Positions 1-6,608 of a DNA stretch of 10,539 nt are shown one piece after another (the stretch's first letter is position 1; every line of letters starts with the position of its first letter). Both the position numbers and the translations under genes were made by a program. This stretch comes from CAYHPY01 sp964358485 (lineage in GTDB: Bacteria > Elusimicrobiota > Elusimicrobia > UBA1565 > UBA9628): contig CAYHPY010000122.1 of the NCBI GenBank assembly GCA_964358485.1, positions 1-10,539 on the forward strand, written 5' to 3'. A model generated the notes under the pieces. That model saw only the letters and a list, made by a program, of their open reading frames with translations. It made no database searches and was not told the DNA's origin.

Positions 1-1000
1 CCCCGCTGCCGCCGCCGTCGCCCATCCCGGCTCCGCCCGCGCCCGCGCCCAGCTCGGCCACGCCGCCCGCGCTCACGCCCCCGCCGCCCAGGGCGCCCAG
101 ATTGCCGCCGAAGCCGTCATAGACGTTGGAGAGGCTGCTGGCCGCCGACTCCGTCGAGCAGTTGTTGTCGGCGGTGCAGGCCGGGGCCGAGGCCGCCGTG
201 GTGTTGACCCAGCCTTGCGCGAGCTGAGCGAAGGCGCTCTGGCCCCCAGTGGAACGGGAGGGCCCGCCGACCCCTCTCTGGTTCTTGGCCCGGATGCTCT
301 TGTTCTCCATCGCCGAAAGCCGTCCGGCCGTCGCGCTGGCGCCCAGGTTGGATCCCGAACCCGAGGCCGCCACCTTGGAATCGTTGTAGGCGTTCTTCAT
401 GGTGCCGTCGAAGGAATGGGCGGCGCTCGAACCGCCCTTGAAGAAATCCTTGCCGGCGTACGCCAGCAACCCCTTAGCGGTGCCGGTTCCCTCATCCACC
501 CCCGCAACGGCCACGGCCTCCTGCTCGCCCTGCATCTCCTCGGGAGCGACTTCCACGGCCCGGGCCGACCGGCGCGACTCATCCGGGGTCATGACCGCCT
601 TGACGGTGGCCCCGCCCTTGGCCTTCTTGGAAAAGTCCCCCGCCAACAGTTCATCTTCCTTGCCCTTGACCATGGAAACGCTGGTTTCCCGCCGGGCCAA
701 CTTGGGCATCGGGGAAACGCTGATATTGCGAAGCTCCCGGCCGTCCCGCTTGTCGCCGCGCTCCTTGGCGGCCTTGAACTCGGCGCTGAGGTCGACTTTC
801 CCATTGGGGCCCGATCCAAGAATCCGCGCGAACAACCCACCCGCCCGGGTGGTGGGATCCCAGGAGGCGACGAAAGCCAAGAACAGAGAGACCCCGCCCA
901 TGACGGCCGCCAACTGGATCAGACGCTTGCGGTTCGCGGAAGAAGGAGCGGCGGAGCCGCCCTTCTTGTTTTCCTTTTCAGAACCGAAGAAATTGTCCAT
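1..1000 (-). CDS. Gly/Ala-rich single-pass membrane protein, 3' end outside window (partial)
   Basis: Not recognised as a named family. The frame is open from an ATG at 998-1000 to the left edge (333 codons, no stop). Visible parts in order: a short charged N-terminus (MDNFFGSEKENKK), one hydrophobic segment at about residues 27-47 (LIQLAAVMGGVSLFLAFVASW region), then a long hydrophilic charged stretch to about residue 160. A Ser/Ala/Gly-rich part follows, containing a two-Cys segment (ACTADNNC) near residue 275, and then an almost pure Gly/Ala tail where the window ends. A positively charged patch (NRKR) just before the helix favours N-in topology, placing the bulk outside the inner membrane. 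The start is chosen because the sequence upstream is AT-richer and noncoding and carries a promoter at 1042-1070; a G-run (GGGGGG) seven bases before the ATG could serve as a poor ribosome binding site. Architecture resembles the protein at the other end of the window (minus strand from 10514), so the two may be distant paralogues flanking the biosynthetic genes. Function unknown. Confidence 0.8.
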   Translation of the reverse strand, partial: MDNFFGSEKENKKGGSAAPSSANRKRLIQLAAVMGGVSLFLAFVASWDPTTRAGGLFARILGSGPNGKVDLSAEFKAAKERGDKRDGRELRNISVSPMPKLARRETSVSMVKGKEDELLAGDFSKKAKGGATVKAVMTPDESRRSARAVEVAPEEMQGEQEAVAVAGVDEGTGTAKGLLAYAGKDFFKGGSSAAHSFDGTMKNAYNDSKVAASGSGSNLGASATAGRLSAMENKSIRAKNQRGVGGPSRSTGGQSAFAQLAQGWVNTTAASAPACTADNNCSTESAASSLSNVYDGFGGNLGALGGGGVSAGGVAELGAGAGGAGMGDGGGSG

Positions 1001-1041
1001 ATTCAAGCCCCCCAAAAACGCCCGGGACCGCGTCTTCCATA

Positions 1042-1070
1042 AGTGTAATGCGGGTCCTTTGACTTGTCAA
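1042..1070 (-). promoter_or_regulatory. Sigma70-like promoter for the Gly/Ala-rich membrane protein
   Basis: On the minus strand a perfect -35 hexamer TTGACA (1070-1065) is followed after exactly 17 bases by TACACT (1047-1042), four of six matches to TATAAT. A transcript would start near 1035 and have a leader of about 35 bases before the ATG at 1000. Eight C residues lie a few bases upstream of the -35 (1075-1082). The site falls after the end of the ketosynthase gene on the same strand, so the membrane protein probably has its own transcription start rather than depending on read-through. Confidence 0.6.
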
Positions 1071-1113
1071 TAGAGGGGGGGGCCTTTAACCATTTTTTAA
1101 TGGGAGCCCGTTT

Positions 1114-3030
1114 TCAGCCTACGACGGAGGGCCGCAGAAACTCCAGGACGATTTCCCCGCCCCAGGTCCCCCGCCCCCGGAAGCAAAGACGGTCTTGGGC
1201 CCCGTCCGAGAACATTTCCAGGGCCCGGACCAGGCAAAAGCACCCCAGCCCGGCCCGGGGCTCGGGCAGGGGGGAAAAACTTTCCCGGCAGGAGACCAGT
1301 TCCGCCCGGATGGACGCGCCCCGCGCTGCGGCCGCCTCCCAGGGTTCCAGGACCAGCATGGCCGCCCCCGCGTCCACCCCCCCCGCCAGCAGGACGCCCT
1401 TTCCTCGGCGCCGGAGAAGCTCGAAGGCCAGCGAAACCGACGACTCGCCGCCCGGAAAACAGCCCCCGATGCTGACATTGGCCATTCTCAGCCCGAAGAG
1501 GATCGCCGCCCGGCTGGTGGCGGCGTTGGCCAGGATGTTCGGAAAAAACCGCGGCTCCACCGCGTCCGGCCCGCCCGTGATGAGCTCCTTGTAGAATAGG
1601 AATTGGCTTTCGACCTCGCCCGTGGTGTCGGCCACGATGCCGACGCCGTCGGAACCCTCGGGACCGAGCTCCAGGCCGGCGTGGTCGAGGGCCTTCTTCA
1701 CCGCGCACAGGGCGTAGGCCATGGGCTCGTCCAAGTACCGCAAATCCTTTTCGGGGAGGAGCCGCTCGGCCAAGCCCAGCGGGTCAGAATCCTCGATTGA
1801 GGACCAGCCCGTGACCGCCACCCGGAACTTCGGCGCGGGCAGGGGCGGGCGGACGGCGTCGGGCCGGGCCAAGGCGATGACGCAATTGGAGCCTCCGAAG
1901 GCGAAGGCGTTGGAAAGGACGATTTTCGGGTCGGCTTTCCGGGCCTTTTCCGGGACATAGTCCAAATCGCAGTCCGGGTCGCCGGGGGCATGGTGCGCCG
2001 TCGGGGGGATGACTCCTGTGTCCAGGGCCAGACAGCAGGCCGCCGCCTCCAAGGCGCTGGCGGCGCCCATGGCGTGGCCCAACATGGATTTGATGGAGGA
2101 AATCGGAACGGCCCGGGCCCGCTCCCCAAAAACCGCCTTCACCGCGGCCGTTTCGGTCTTGTCGTTGGCCGGGGTCCCCGTGCCGTGGGCGCTGATGTAA
2201 TCCACCTCCGCCGGGGTCAGGCCGCTGCGCGCCAGGCAGTCGGAAATGGCCCGGGCCACGCCACCCGGGTCGGGCATGGTCACGTGCTTGGCGTCGGAGC
2301 TCAGGCCGTAGCCCAGCATCTCGGCGTAAATCCGGGCGCCGCGCGCCAGGGCCCGCTCCCGCTCCTCCAGAACCAAAAGACCGCAGCCTTCGGCCGGGAT
2401 GAGCCCTTTTCGCCCCGGAGAAAACGGGGCGCAAAACTCCGGGGCGACGGAGAGGAGCCGGTTGAAGCCCGCGAACACGATCCGCGCGAAGACGTCCACG
2501 CCGCCGGCCAGCATCAGCTCCGCCGCGCCGGAGCCGATGCGGTCGAAGGCGAAGGAAAGGGCGTAATTGCCGGCCGCGCAGGCCGTGGTCAACATGATAT
2601 TAGGGCCCCGCAGGCCGAATTCGGCGGCCAGCCGCGCCGGGACGCTCGCGGGGAAATGCCGGAAGGTCTCCCGGCGGAACTTCTCGAGGTCGCCCGCCAT
2701 CCGGAACGGGACCATCTCGTCGATCTTGTTGGTTTCCCCGGAGGTCGTGCCCAAGGCCACCCCGAACCCCGACAGGTCGAGCGCGCCAAGCTCCAGGCGG
2801 GAATCGGCCAAGGCCTGCCGGGCGGCCTCCCGGGCGAACTGGAAGGCCTCGCGCGGGATTTTTTCCTTGACCTCGGCGCCGACGCGGGTGCGGTAGCCCT
2901 CGGTGTCGAAACTGGCGACCGGAGCGAACCCATCCCGCCCCCCGGTCAGGGCCGACCAAAATTCCCCGACGGAAGATCCCACCGGGGAGACGACCCCGAG
3001 CCCCGTGACGACGACCCTGCGGTCGCTCAA
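1114..3030 (-). CDS. Beta-ketoacyl synthase fused to a truncated, Cys-less KS-like (chain length factor-like) domain
   Basis: A 638-residue protein. Residues 1-390 form a complete FabF-type ketoacyl-ACP synthase catalysing decarboxylative Claisen condensation of ACP-bound acyl and malonyl units. Seen: N-terminal VVVTGLGVVSPVG, nucleophile Cys151 in TTACAAG, His282 in SAHGTGTPAND, Lys314 and His319 in KSMLGHAMG, and the C-terminal NAFAFGGSN loop. After a Pro-rich linker (393-400) a second domain begins like a KS again (FRVAVTGWSS, 402-411). It has the nucleophile-elbow region at NVSIGGCFPGG (518-528) and LLAGGVD (547-553), and ends in GTWGGEIVLEFLRP, which aligns with the end of a KS. In an ungapped hand alignment Phe525 sits where Cys151 does, with Cys524 one position early. 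The His/Lys region is absent. Short KS-like partners of about 240 residues are known as chain length factors in aryl polyene systems (PF13723 type). The start is TTG at 3028-3030, four bases after the ACP stop codon, and it gives the correct KS N-terminus; no closer ATG or GTG fits. Most likely cotranscribed and translationally coupled with the ACP. Confidence 0.93.
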   Translation of the reverse strand: MSDRRVVVTGLGVVSPVGSSVGEFWSALTGGRDGFAPVASFDTEGYRTRVGAEVKEKIPREAFQFAREAARQALADSRLELGALDLSGFGVALGTTSGETNKIDEMVPFRMAGDLEKFRRETFRHFPASVPARLAAEFGLRGPNIMLTTACAAGNYALSFAFDRIGSGAAELMLAGGVDVFARIVFAGFNRLLSVAPEFCAPFSPGRKGLIPAEGCGLLVLEERERALARGARIYAEMLGYGLSSDAKHVTMPDPGGVARAISDCLARSGLTPAEVDYISAHGTGTPANDKTETAAVKAVFGERARAVPISSIKSMLGHAMGAASALEAAACCLALDTGVIPPTAHHAPGDPDCDLDYVPEKARKADPKIVLSNAFAFGGSNCVIALARPDAVRPPLPAPKFRVAVTGWSSIEDSDPLGLAERLLPEKDLRYLDEPMAYALCAVKKALDHAGLELGPEGSDGVGIVADTTGEVESQFLFYKELITGGPDAVEPRFFPNILANAATSRAAILFGLRMANVSIGGCFPGGESSVSLAFELLRRRGKGVLLAGGVDAGAAMLVLEPWEAAAARGASIRAELVSCRESFSPLPEPRAGLGCFCLVRALEMFSDGAQDRLCFRGRGTWGGEIVLEFLRPSVVG

Positions 3031-3034
3031 GGAG

Positions 3035-3307
3035 TTATTGAGCGGGCCAGTATTTTTCGACGGCCCGGAGGATGGCCCCCACGTCGTCGAGCTTCTTGAG
3101 CTCCTCCTCGGGGATCTTGATCTTGTATTTCTTCTCGACCGTCGCGGCCACCTGGAGAATGTCGAGGGAATCGATCCCCAACTGGGTCGTCAGGGAGACC
3201 CCCTCCTTGATGTCCTCCAGGTCGACCTTGACCTTTTTCCGGTTTAAGACGTCATGGATGAGCTTCTGGATTTCCTTGCGGGCGGCGTCCTTGTCGAATT
3301 TTTCCAT
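3035..3307 (-). CDS. Acyl carrier protein
   Basis: A 90-residue acyl carrier protein, the usual length for a type II FAS/PKS carrier. The phosphopantetheine attachment motif is LGIDSLDILQV, with Ser47 as the modified residue. It is followed by the acidic recognition helix and the KIPEEELKKLDDVGAI segment typical of helix III. The N-terminal 30 residues are unusually Lys-rich (KEIQKLIHDVLNRKKVKVDL), so the protein is less acidic overall than a standard fatty-acid ACP. That suggests a dedicated carrier rather than the housekeeping AcpP. The gene starts at ATG 3305-3307 with a GGAGG ribosome binding site (3312-3316) four bases upstream. It stops four bases before the TTG of the ketosynthase. It is divergent from the halogenase operon, so carrier, KS and tailoring enzymes share one promoter region. 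Confidence 0.95.
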   Translation of the reverse strand: MEKFDKDAARKEIQKLIHDVLNRKKVKVDLEDIKEGVSLTTQLGIDSLDILQVAATVEKKYKIKIPEEELKKLDDVGAILRAVEKYWPAQ

Positions 3308-3311
3308 GGGG

Positions 3312-3337
3312 CCTCCGTGCGCGATCCGATGATAGCA
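3312..3337 (-). promoter_or_regulatory. Extended -10 promoter and Shine-Dalgarno of the ACP-KS unit
   Basis: On the minus strand TGCTATCAT (3337-3329) matches an extended -10 (TGnTATnnT; TATCAT has five of six matches to TATAAT). I see no good -35 at 16-18 bases. A start near 3322 would give a leader of about 15 bases containing GGAGG (3316-3312) before the ACP ATG. The -10 lies about 30 bases from the plus-strand TATAAT at 3369-3374, so the two divergent promoters are close enough to interfere or to be controlled by a single bound regulator. Confidence 0.45.
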
Positions 3338-3368
3338 GAAACGGCCCCGGTTGCGGACCCAATTCGGA

Positions 3369-3374
3369 TATAAT
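3369..3374 (+). promoter_or_regulatory. Perfect -10 box (TATAAT) directly ahead of the first halogenase start
   Basis: TATAAT matches the -10 consensus exactly in otherwise very GC-rich DNA. Seven bases separate it from the ATG at 3382, the normal distance from -10 to +1. The predicted transcript therefore begins at or within a base of the start codon, and no Shine-Dalgarno fits. A TTGCGG lies at 3351-3356, but only 12 bases upstream, too close to be its -35. The site overlaps an in-frame ATG at 3373-3375, which argues against that ATG as the translation start. Confidence 0.55.
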
Positions 3375-3381
3375 GCTCCCC

Positions 3382-5109
3382 ATGTCCGCCCGAGGCGCGT
3401 CCGTTTACGACGCCGTGATCTGCGGAGGGGGCTTGGCGGGCCTGACCTTGGCCCGCCAACTGCGCCTGAGCCTCCCCCGCGCGAAAATCCTGGTCCTCGA
3501 AAAATTCGCCGGGCCCATTCCAGACGCCGCCTTCAAGGTGGGGGAATCCACCTTCGACGCGGGGGCCCACTATTTCGGGGAGGTCCTGGGCCTCAAGGAG
3601 TATCTTCAAAAGGCGCACCTCCCCAAGTTCAGCATCCGCTTTTTCATCGGTGATTCCAGCCTGCCCCTGGACCGCCGTCCGGAGATCGGAACGACCCGGT
3701 TTTCGGCCCTTCCCCCCTCCTACCAGATCGACCGCGGCCTCTTCGAGCGGGACCTTCGAGCCATGATCAAAGAGCAGGGCGTCGAGCTCCGGGAGAACTG
3801 CTCCGTGGAGGACATCCTCCTCTCCCCGGGGAAAGGACCCCACACCGTGCTCTTCCGCCGCGCGGGGGAGGCGCGGCCGAGGAAGGTCCGCGGGCGCTGG
3901 GTGATCGACGCCTTGAGCCGCCGACGCCTCCTCCAGACAAAGCTCGGCCTCAAGCGGCCCAACGGCCACGACGCCAACGCGGCCTGGTTCCGCGTGCAAG
4001 GCAAAGTCGCCGTCGATGATATGGTCCCGCCGGAGCGCGCGGATTGGCACGGCCGGGTTTCGGGGGGTCCCCGGTTCTGGTCCACCAACCATCTGACCGG
4101 CAAGGGCTACTGGGTGTGGCTCATTCCGCTTTCCACGGGCTACACCTCCGTGGGCATCGTGGCCGCCGAGGCGGTCCATCCCTTCCGGGGCTACAACACC
4201 TACGAGGGCGCCCGGGCGTGGCTGAAAAAGCACGAGCCGGTTCTGGACAAGTTCCTGGGAGACCGCCCCATCCTGGACTTCAAGCGCCTGAAGAATTTCA
4301 GCTACTCCTCCGAGCGGGTGTTCTCGGGGGACCGGTGGGCCTGCGTCGGAGAGGCGGGATTTTTCCTGGATCCTTTCTACAGCCCCGGCTCGGATTTCAT
4401 CGGCCTGGGCAATTCGATGACGGCCAAAATGATCGAATTGGATCTTGAGGGCGAATTCGACGCGTCCGTCGCCGACGCTTTCAACGAAGTCTTCCTGGGC
4501 CTCAACCGGAACATGATCGACGTCTATCGGGACAACTACCCCTTCTTCGGCACGACCCAGGTGATGACCGCCAAGGTTCTTTGGGATTGGATCATGTACT
4601 GGGGATTCACCGTCAACCTCTTCTTCAACGGCTATTTCACCCGCCCCGAGCTTTTCCCCCGCATCCGAAAGGCGGCCGCGCGCCTTTCCCCTCTCAATAG
4701 CCGCATCCACCACCTCCTGCGCCAATGGGCCGAGCGCGTCCCCCGCAAAGACACCTACCGGCATTGCGACCCGTTCCGCTTTCCGGTCATCCGGGCCCTC
4801 CTGCCGCCCCTGCTGGCGCCCCTGCGGCTCAAAAAAACCCCGGACGACGTCTTCCAGGACATCGACGCCACGGTCGACCGCCTGGAGGAGTTCGCCCAAG
4901 CCGTATTCTTCAAGGCCCTCAAGGAGTCCTCTCCCGCCCTTTTCAGGAAAATCGGAAACACCCGGTGGGTCAACGCCTGGGCGGTCACTTTGGACGAAAA
5001 GCGCTGGGAGGCCGACGGCTTGTTCTCCCCGCCGACGCCCCCGCGCCCCCTGGACGAGATGACCCGGGACCTGGAGGCGGCGATTCCCGCGGCCGGCCCC
5101 GGTCCATGA
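3382..5109 (+). CDS. Flavin-dependent halogenase-like protein (tryptophan halogenase family), copy 1
   Basis: A 575-residue flavoprotein. N-terminal Rossmann motif GGGLAG (15-20) binds FAD, and FKVGES (51-56) matches the GVGEA loop of PrnA-type halogenases. The halogenase signature WxWxIP is present as WVWLIP (244-249). Hand alignment of the PrnA segment around catalytic Lys79 (FKAAIKF) with PKFSIRF places Lys82 as the candidate catalytic lysine. The second FAD region is GEAGFFLDPFYSPGSDF (323-339); at the position of the tryptophan-halogenase Glu there is no Glu, so a tryptophan substrate is unlikely. It has DALSR (177-180 region) where copy 2 has DALGR. The C-terminus is 75 residues longer than in copy 2. 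Known for the family: chlorination or bromination by enzyme-bound hypohalous acid, using FADH2 from a separate reductase. Inference here: the substrate is an ACP-bound or lipid phenol or pyrrole. The start at 3382 is preferred over 3373 because 3373 lies inside the -10 box. First gene of an operon joined by 4-base overlaps. A non-halogenating flavin oxidoreductase remains possible. Confidence 0.82.
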   Translation: MSARGASVYDAVICGGGLAGLTLARQLRLSLPRAKILVLEKFAGPIPDAAFKVGESTFDAGAHYFGEVLGLKEYLQKAHLPKFSIRFFIGDSSLPLDRRPEIGTTRFSALPPSYQIDRGLFERDLRAMIKEQGVELRENCSVEDILLSPGKGPHTVLFRRAGEARPRKVRGRWVIDALSRRRLLQTKLGLKRPNGHDANAAWFRVQGKVAVDDMVPPERADWHGRVSGGPRFWSTNHLTGKGYWVWLIPLSTGYTSVGIVAAEAVHPFRGYNTYEGARAWLKKHEPVLDKFLGDRPILDFKRLKNFSYSSERVFSGDRWACVGEAGFFLDPFYSPGSDFIGLGNSMTAKMIELDLEGEFDASVADAFNEVFLGLNRNMIDVYRDNYPFFGTTQVMTAKVLWDWIMYWGFTVNLFFNGYFTRPELFPRIRKAAARLSPLNSRIHHLLRQWAERVPRKDTYRHCDPFRFPVIRALLPPLLAPLRLKKTPDDVFQDIDATVDRLEEFAQAVFFKALKESSPALFRKIGNTRWVNAWAVTLDEKRWEADGLFSPPTPPRPLDEMTRDLEAAIPAAGPGP

Positions 5110-6608
5110 AAGAACCCGCGGTCTGGGACGCCGCCGTCTGCGGGGGCGGCCTGGCGGGCCTGACTTTGGCCCGCCAACTCCGCCGGGAGATTCCCGAGGC
5201 GTCCATCGTCATCCTGGAAACGACTCCCCGCCCCCTGCCGCCGGCGGCTTTCAAGGTCGGGGAATCCTCGGTTGAGCTATCCTCCCATTATTTCGGCAAA
5301 GTCCTCGGCCTGGAGGACTACCTCAAGAAAGCCCATCTCCCGAAACTCGGCCTTCGATTCTTTTTCGGAAACTCCCAAGGCCCCTTCGGGGAGCGGCCGG
5401 AATTCGGGGAATCGGTTTTCCCGCGCCTGCCGTCTTTTCAGCTGGATCGGGGCATTCTGGAAGAGGACCTCCGGCGCATGAACGAGGCCGACGGGGTCCG
5501 CCTCATGGAAGGAAGCTCCGTTGAGGACATTCTGATCCAAGGAGCGGGGCCGCACGAGGTTCTTTATCGGGGGCCCCAAGGCCCGGGGCGCCTGAAGACC
5601 CGTTGGGTCGTGGACGCCCTGGGACGGCGCCGCCTGCTTCAGGCCAAATTCGGGCTCAAGCGGGACAACGGCCACCGGGCCAACGCGGCTTGGTTCCGAG
5701 CGCCGGGGCGCCTGGACGTCGACGACCTGGTCCCCGCCTCCGATCATGAGTGGCATGACCGGGTCCCCGAGAAACGAAGATGGTTTTCCACCAATCACCT
5801 CATGGGCGCGGGCTACTGGGTCTGGCTGATTCCCCTGTCCTCAGGCAACACCTCCGTCGGGATCGTGGCCGACGAGGTCCTGCATCCCTTCCGGGAATAT
5901 GCCACCTACGAGGCCGCCCGGGCCTGGCTCAAGCGCCATGAGCCCGCCTTGGACGCTTATCTGGGAGAGCGGCCCATTCTGGACTTTCGAAAGCTCAAGC
6001 AATTCAGTCATTCTTCCACGAAGGTGTTTTCCTCGGATCGCTGGGCCTGCACGGGGGAGGCGGGGGTTTTTCTGGATCCTTTCTACAGCCCGGGCTCGGA
6101 CTTCATCGCCACCTCCAACACCATCACCCTCGCCATGATGAAATTGGATCGGGCCGGGGCCTTGACCTCCGAAATCTCGGAGCGCTTCAACCGGTTTTAT
6201 CTGGGCCTCAACGAGAACATGGTGGAGGCTTACCGGGACTGCTATCCTCTTTTCGGCTCGGCCGGGGTCATGCGCGACAAGATTCTCTGGGACTTCGCCT
6301 TTTACTGGGCCTGCACGGCGCAGTTCTTTTTCCATGGGATCGTCTCACGGGCGGACCTGCTGGAAAAAGCCATCAGAGTCCGGGAACCTTTTTTGAGGCT
6401 TAACAAGCAAATGCAGGAACGATTCCGGTCCCGGGGCCCCGAACCCGGGGCCCCGGGAAATAGGTACACCGGCGTCTTCGATCACCCGGAGGTCTGGCCC
6501 TTGAATTTCTCCCTGTTTCCCGCCCGCCCGCCCGAAGAGGTTTTGGAGGGCCTTCCCAAGAACCTCGCCGTCTTGGAAAAACTGGCCGGAGGCTTCGCAA
6601 TCGCATGA
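5106..6608 (+). CDS. Flavin-dependent halogenase-like protein (tryptophan halogenase family), copy 2
   Basis: A 500-residue paralogue of the preceding gene, similar throughout by eye. It has GGGLAG (13-18), FKVGES (49-54), candidate catalytic Lys80 in HLPKLGLRFFF, DALGRRR (170-176), WVWLIP (238-243) and the FAD loop GEAGVFLDPFYSPGSDF (318-334). The start is ATG 5106-5108, whose last bases form the TGA stop of copy 1 (ATGA overlap). The same frame is open further upstream to 4725, but that part is a shadow of copy 1; the homologous N-terminus (VWDAAVCGGG) begins only here. No Shine-Dalgarno is visible, so translation probably depends on coupling with copy 1. The C-terminal region differs from copy 1 and contains a GC-rich repeat encoding GPEPGAPG (near 445-451). 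Two copies kept side by side suggest either two halogenation positions, two substrates or a heteromeric enzyme. The reductase supplying FADH2 is not in this window. Confidence 0.82.
   Translation: MKEPAVWDAAVCGGGLAGLTLARQLRREIPEASIVILETTPRPLPPAAFKVGESSVELSSHYFGKVLGLEDYLKKAHLPKLGLRFFFGNSQGPFGERPEFGESVFPRLPSFQLDRGILEEDLRRMNEADGVRLMEGSSVEDILIQGAGPHEVLYRGPQGPGRLKTRWVVDALGRRRLLQAKFGLKRDNGHRANAAWFRAPGRLDVDDLVPASDHEWHDRVPEKRRWFSTNHLMGAGYWVWLIPLSSGNTSVGIVADEVLHPFREYATYEAARAWLKRHEPALDAYLGERPILDFRKLKQFSHSSTKVFSSDRWACTGEAGVFLDPFYSPGSDFIATSNTITLAMMKLDRAGALTSEISERFNRFYLGLNENMVEAYRDCYPLFGSAGVMRDKILWDFAFYWACTAQFFFHGIVSRADLLEKAIRVREPFLRLNKQMQERFRSRGPEPGAPGNRYTGVFDHPEVWPLNFSLFPARPPEEVLEGLPKNLAVLEKLAGGFAIA
6430..6455 (+). 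repeat. Tandem copies of a 12-base GC palindromic unit inside halogenase copy 2
   Basis: CCCGGGGCCCCG occurs at 6430-6441 and again at 6444-6455, separated by AA. Each unit contains a self-complementary core (CGGGGCCCCG), and the two copies can also pair with each other, so DNA or mRNA could form a very stable hairpin. It encodes part of the GPEPGAPG stretch in the C-terminal part of copy 2, where alignment with copy 1 breaks down. It is probably a local duplication in a loop. Confidence 0.7.

Noticed and set aside
215..1042. Plus-strand open frames opposite the left membrane protein
   Set aside because: The minus-strand frame has a promoter, a transmembrane helix and a sensible start. The plus-strand translations show no motif and run through the promoter region of the other strand.
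1090..1103. Inverted repeat CCATT-TTTT-AATGG as terminator of the ketosynthase gene
   Set aside because: The stem has only five mostly A-T pairs and is not followed by a convincing T-run on the minus strand; too weak to call.
1990..3099. Long plus-strand open frame (369 codons) opposite the ketosynthase
   Set aside because: It is antisense to a KS with all catalytic motifs, its translation is Gly/Arg/Pro-rich without any recognisable motif, and such frames are expected in GC-rich DNA.
3351..3356. TTGCGG as a -35 box for the halogenase promoter
   Set aside because: Only 12 bases separate it from TATAAT, far below the 16-18 needed.
3373..3381. ATG at 3373 as start of the first halogenase
   Set aside because: It lies inside the perfect -10 box and so would not be on the predicted transcript; ATG 3382 fits +1 and the protein N-terminus.
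3244..4899. Minus-strand open frame of 551 codons opposite the first halogenase, running into the ACP gene
   Set aside because: Shadow of the halogenase in GC-rich DNA; composition is biased, there is no domain, and it crosses the divergent promoter region.
4725..5105. Extension of the second halogenase upstream of 5106
   Set aside because: The extra residues are the out-of-frame reading of the first halogenase. Homology to copy 1 starts at the ATG at 5106, which forms an ATGA overlap.
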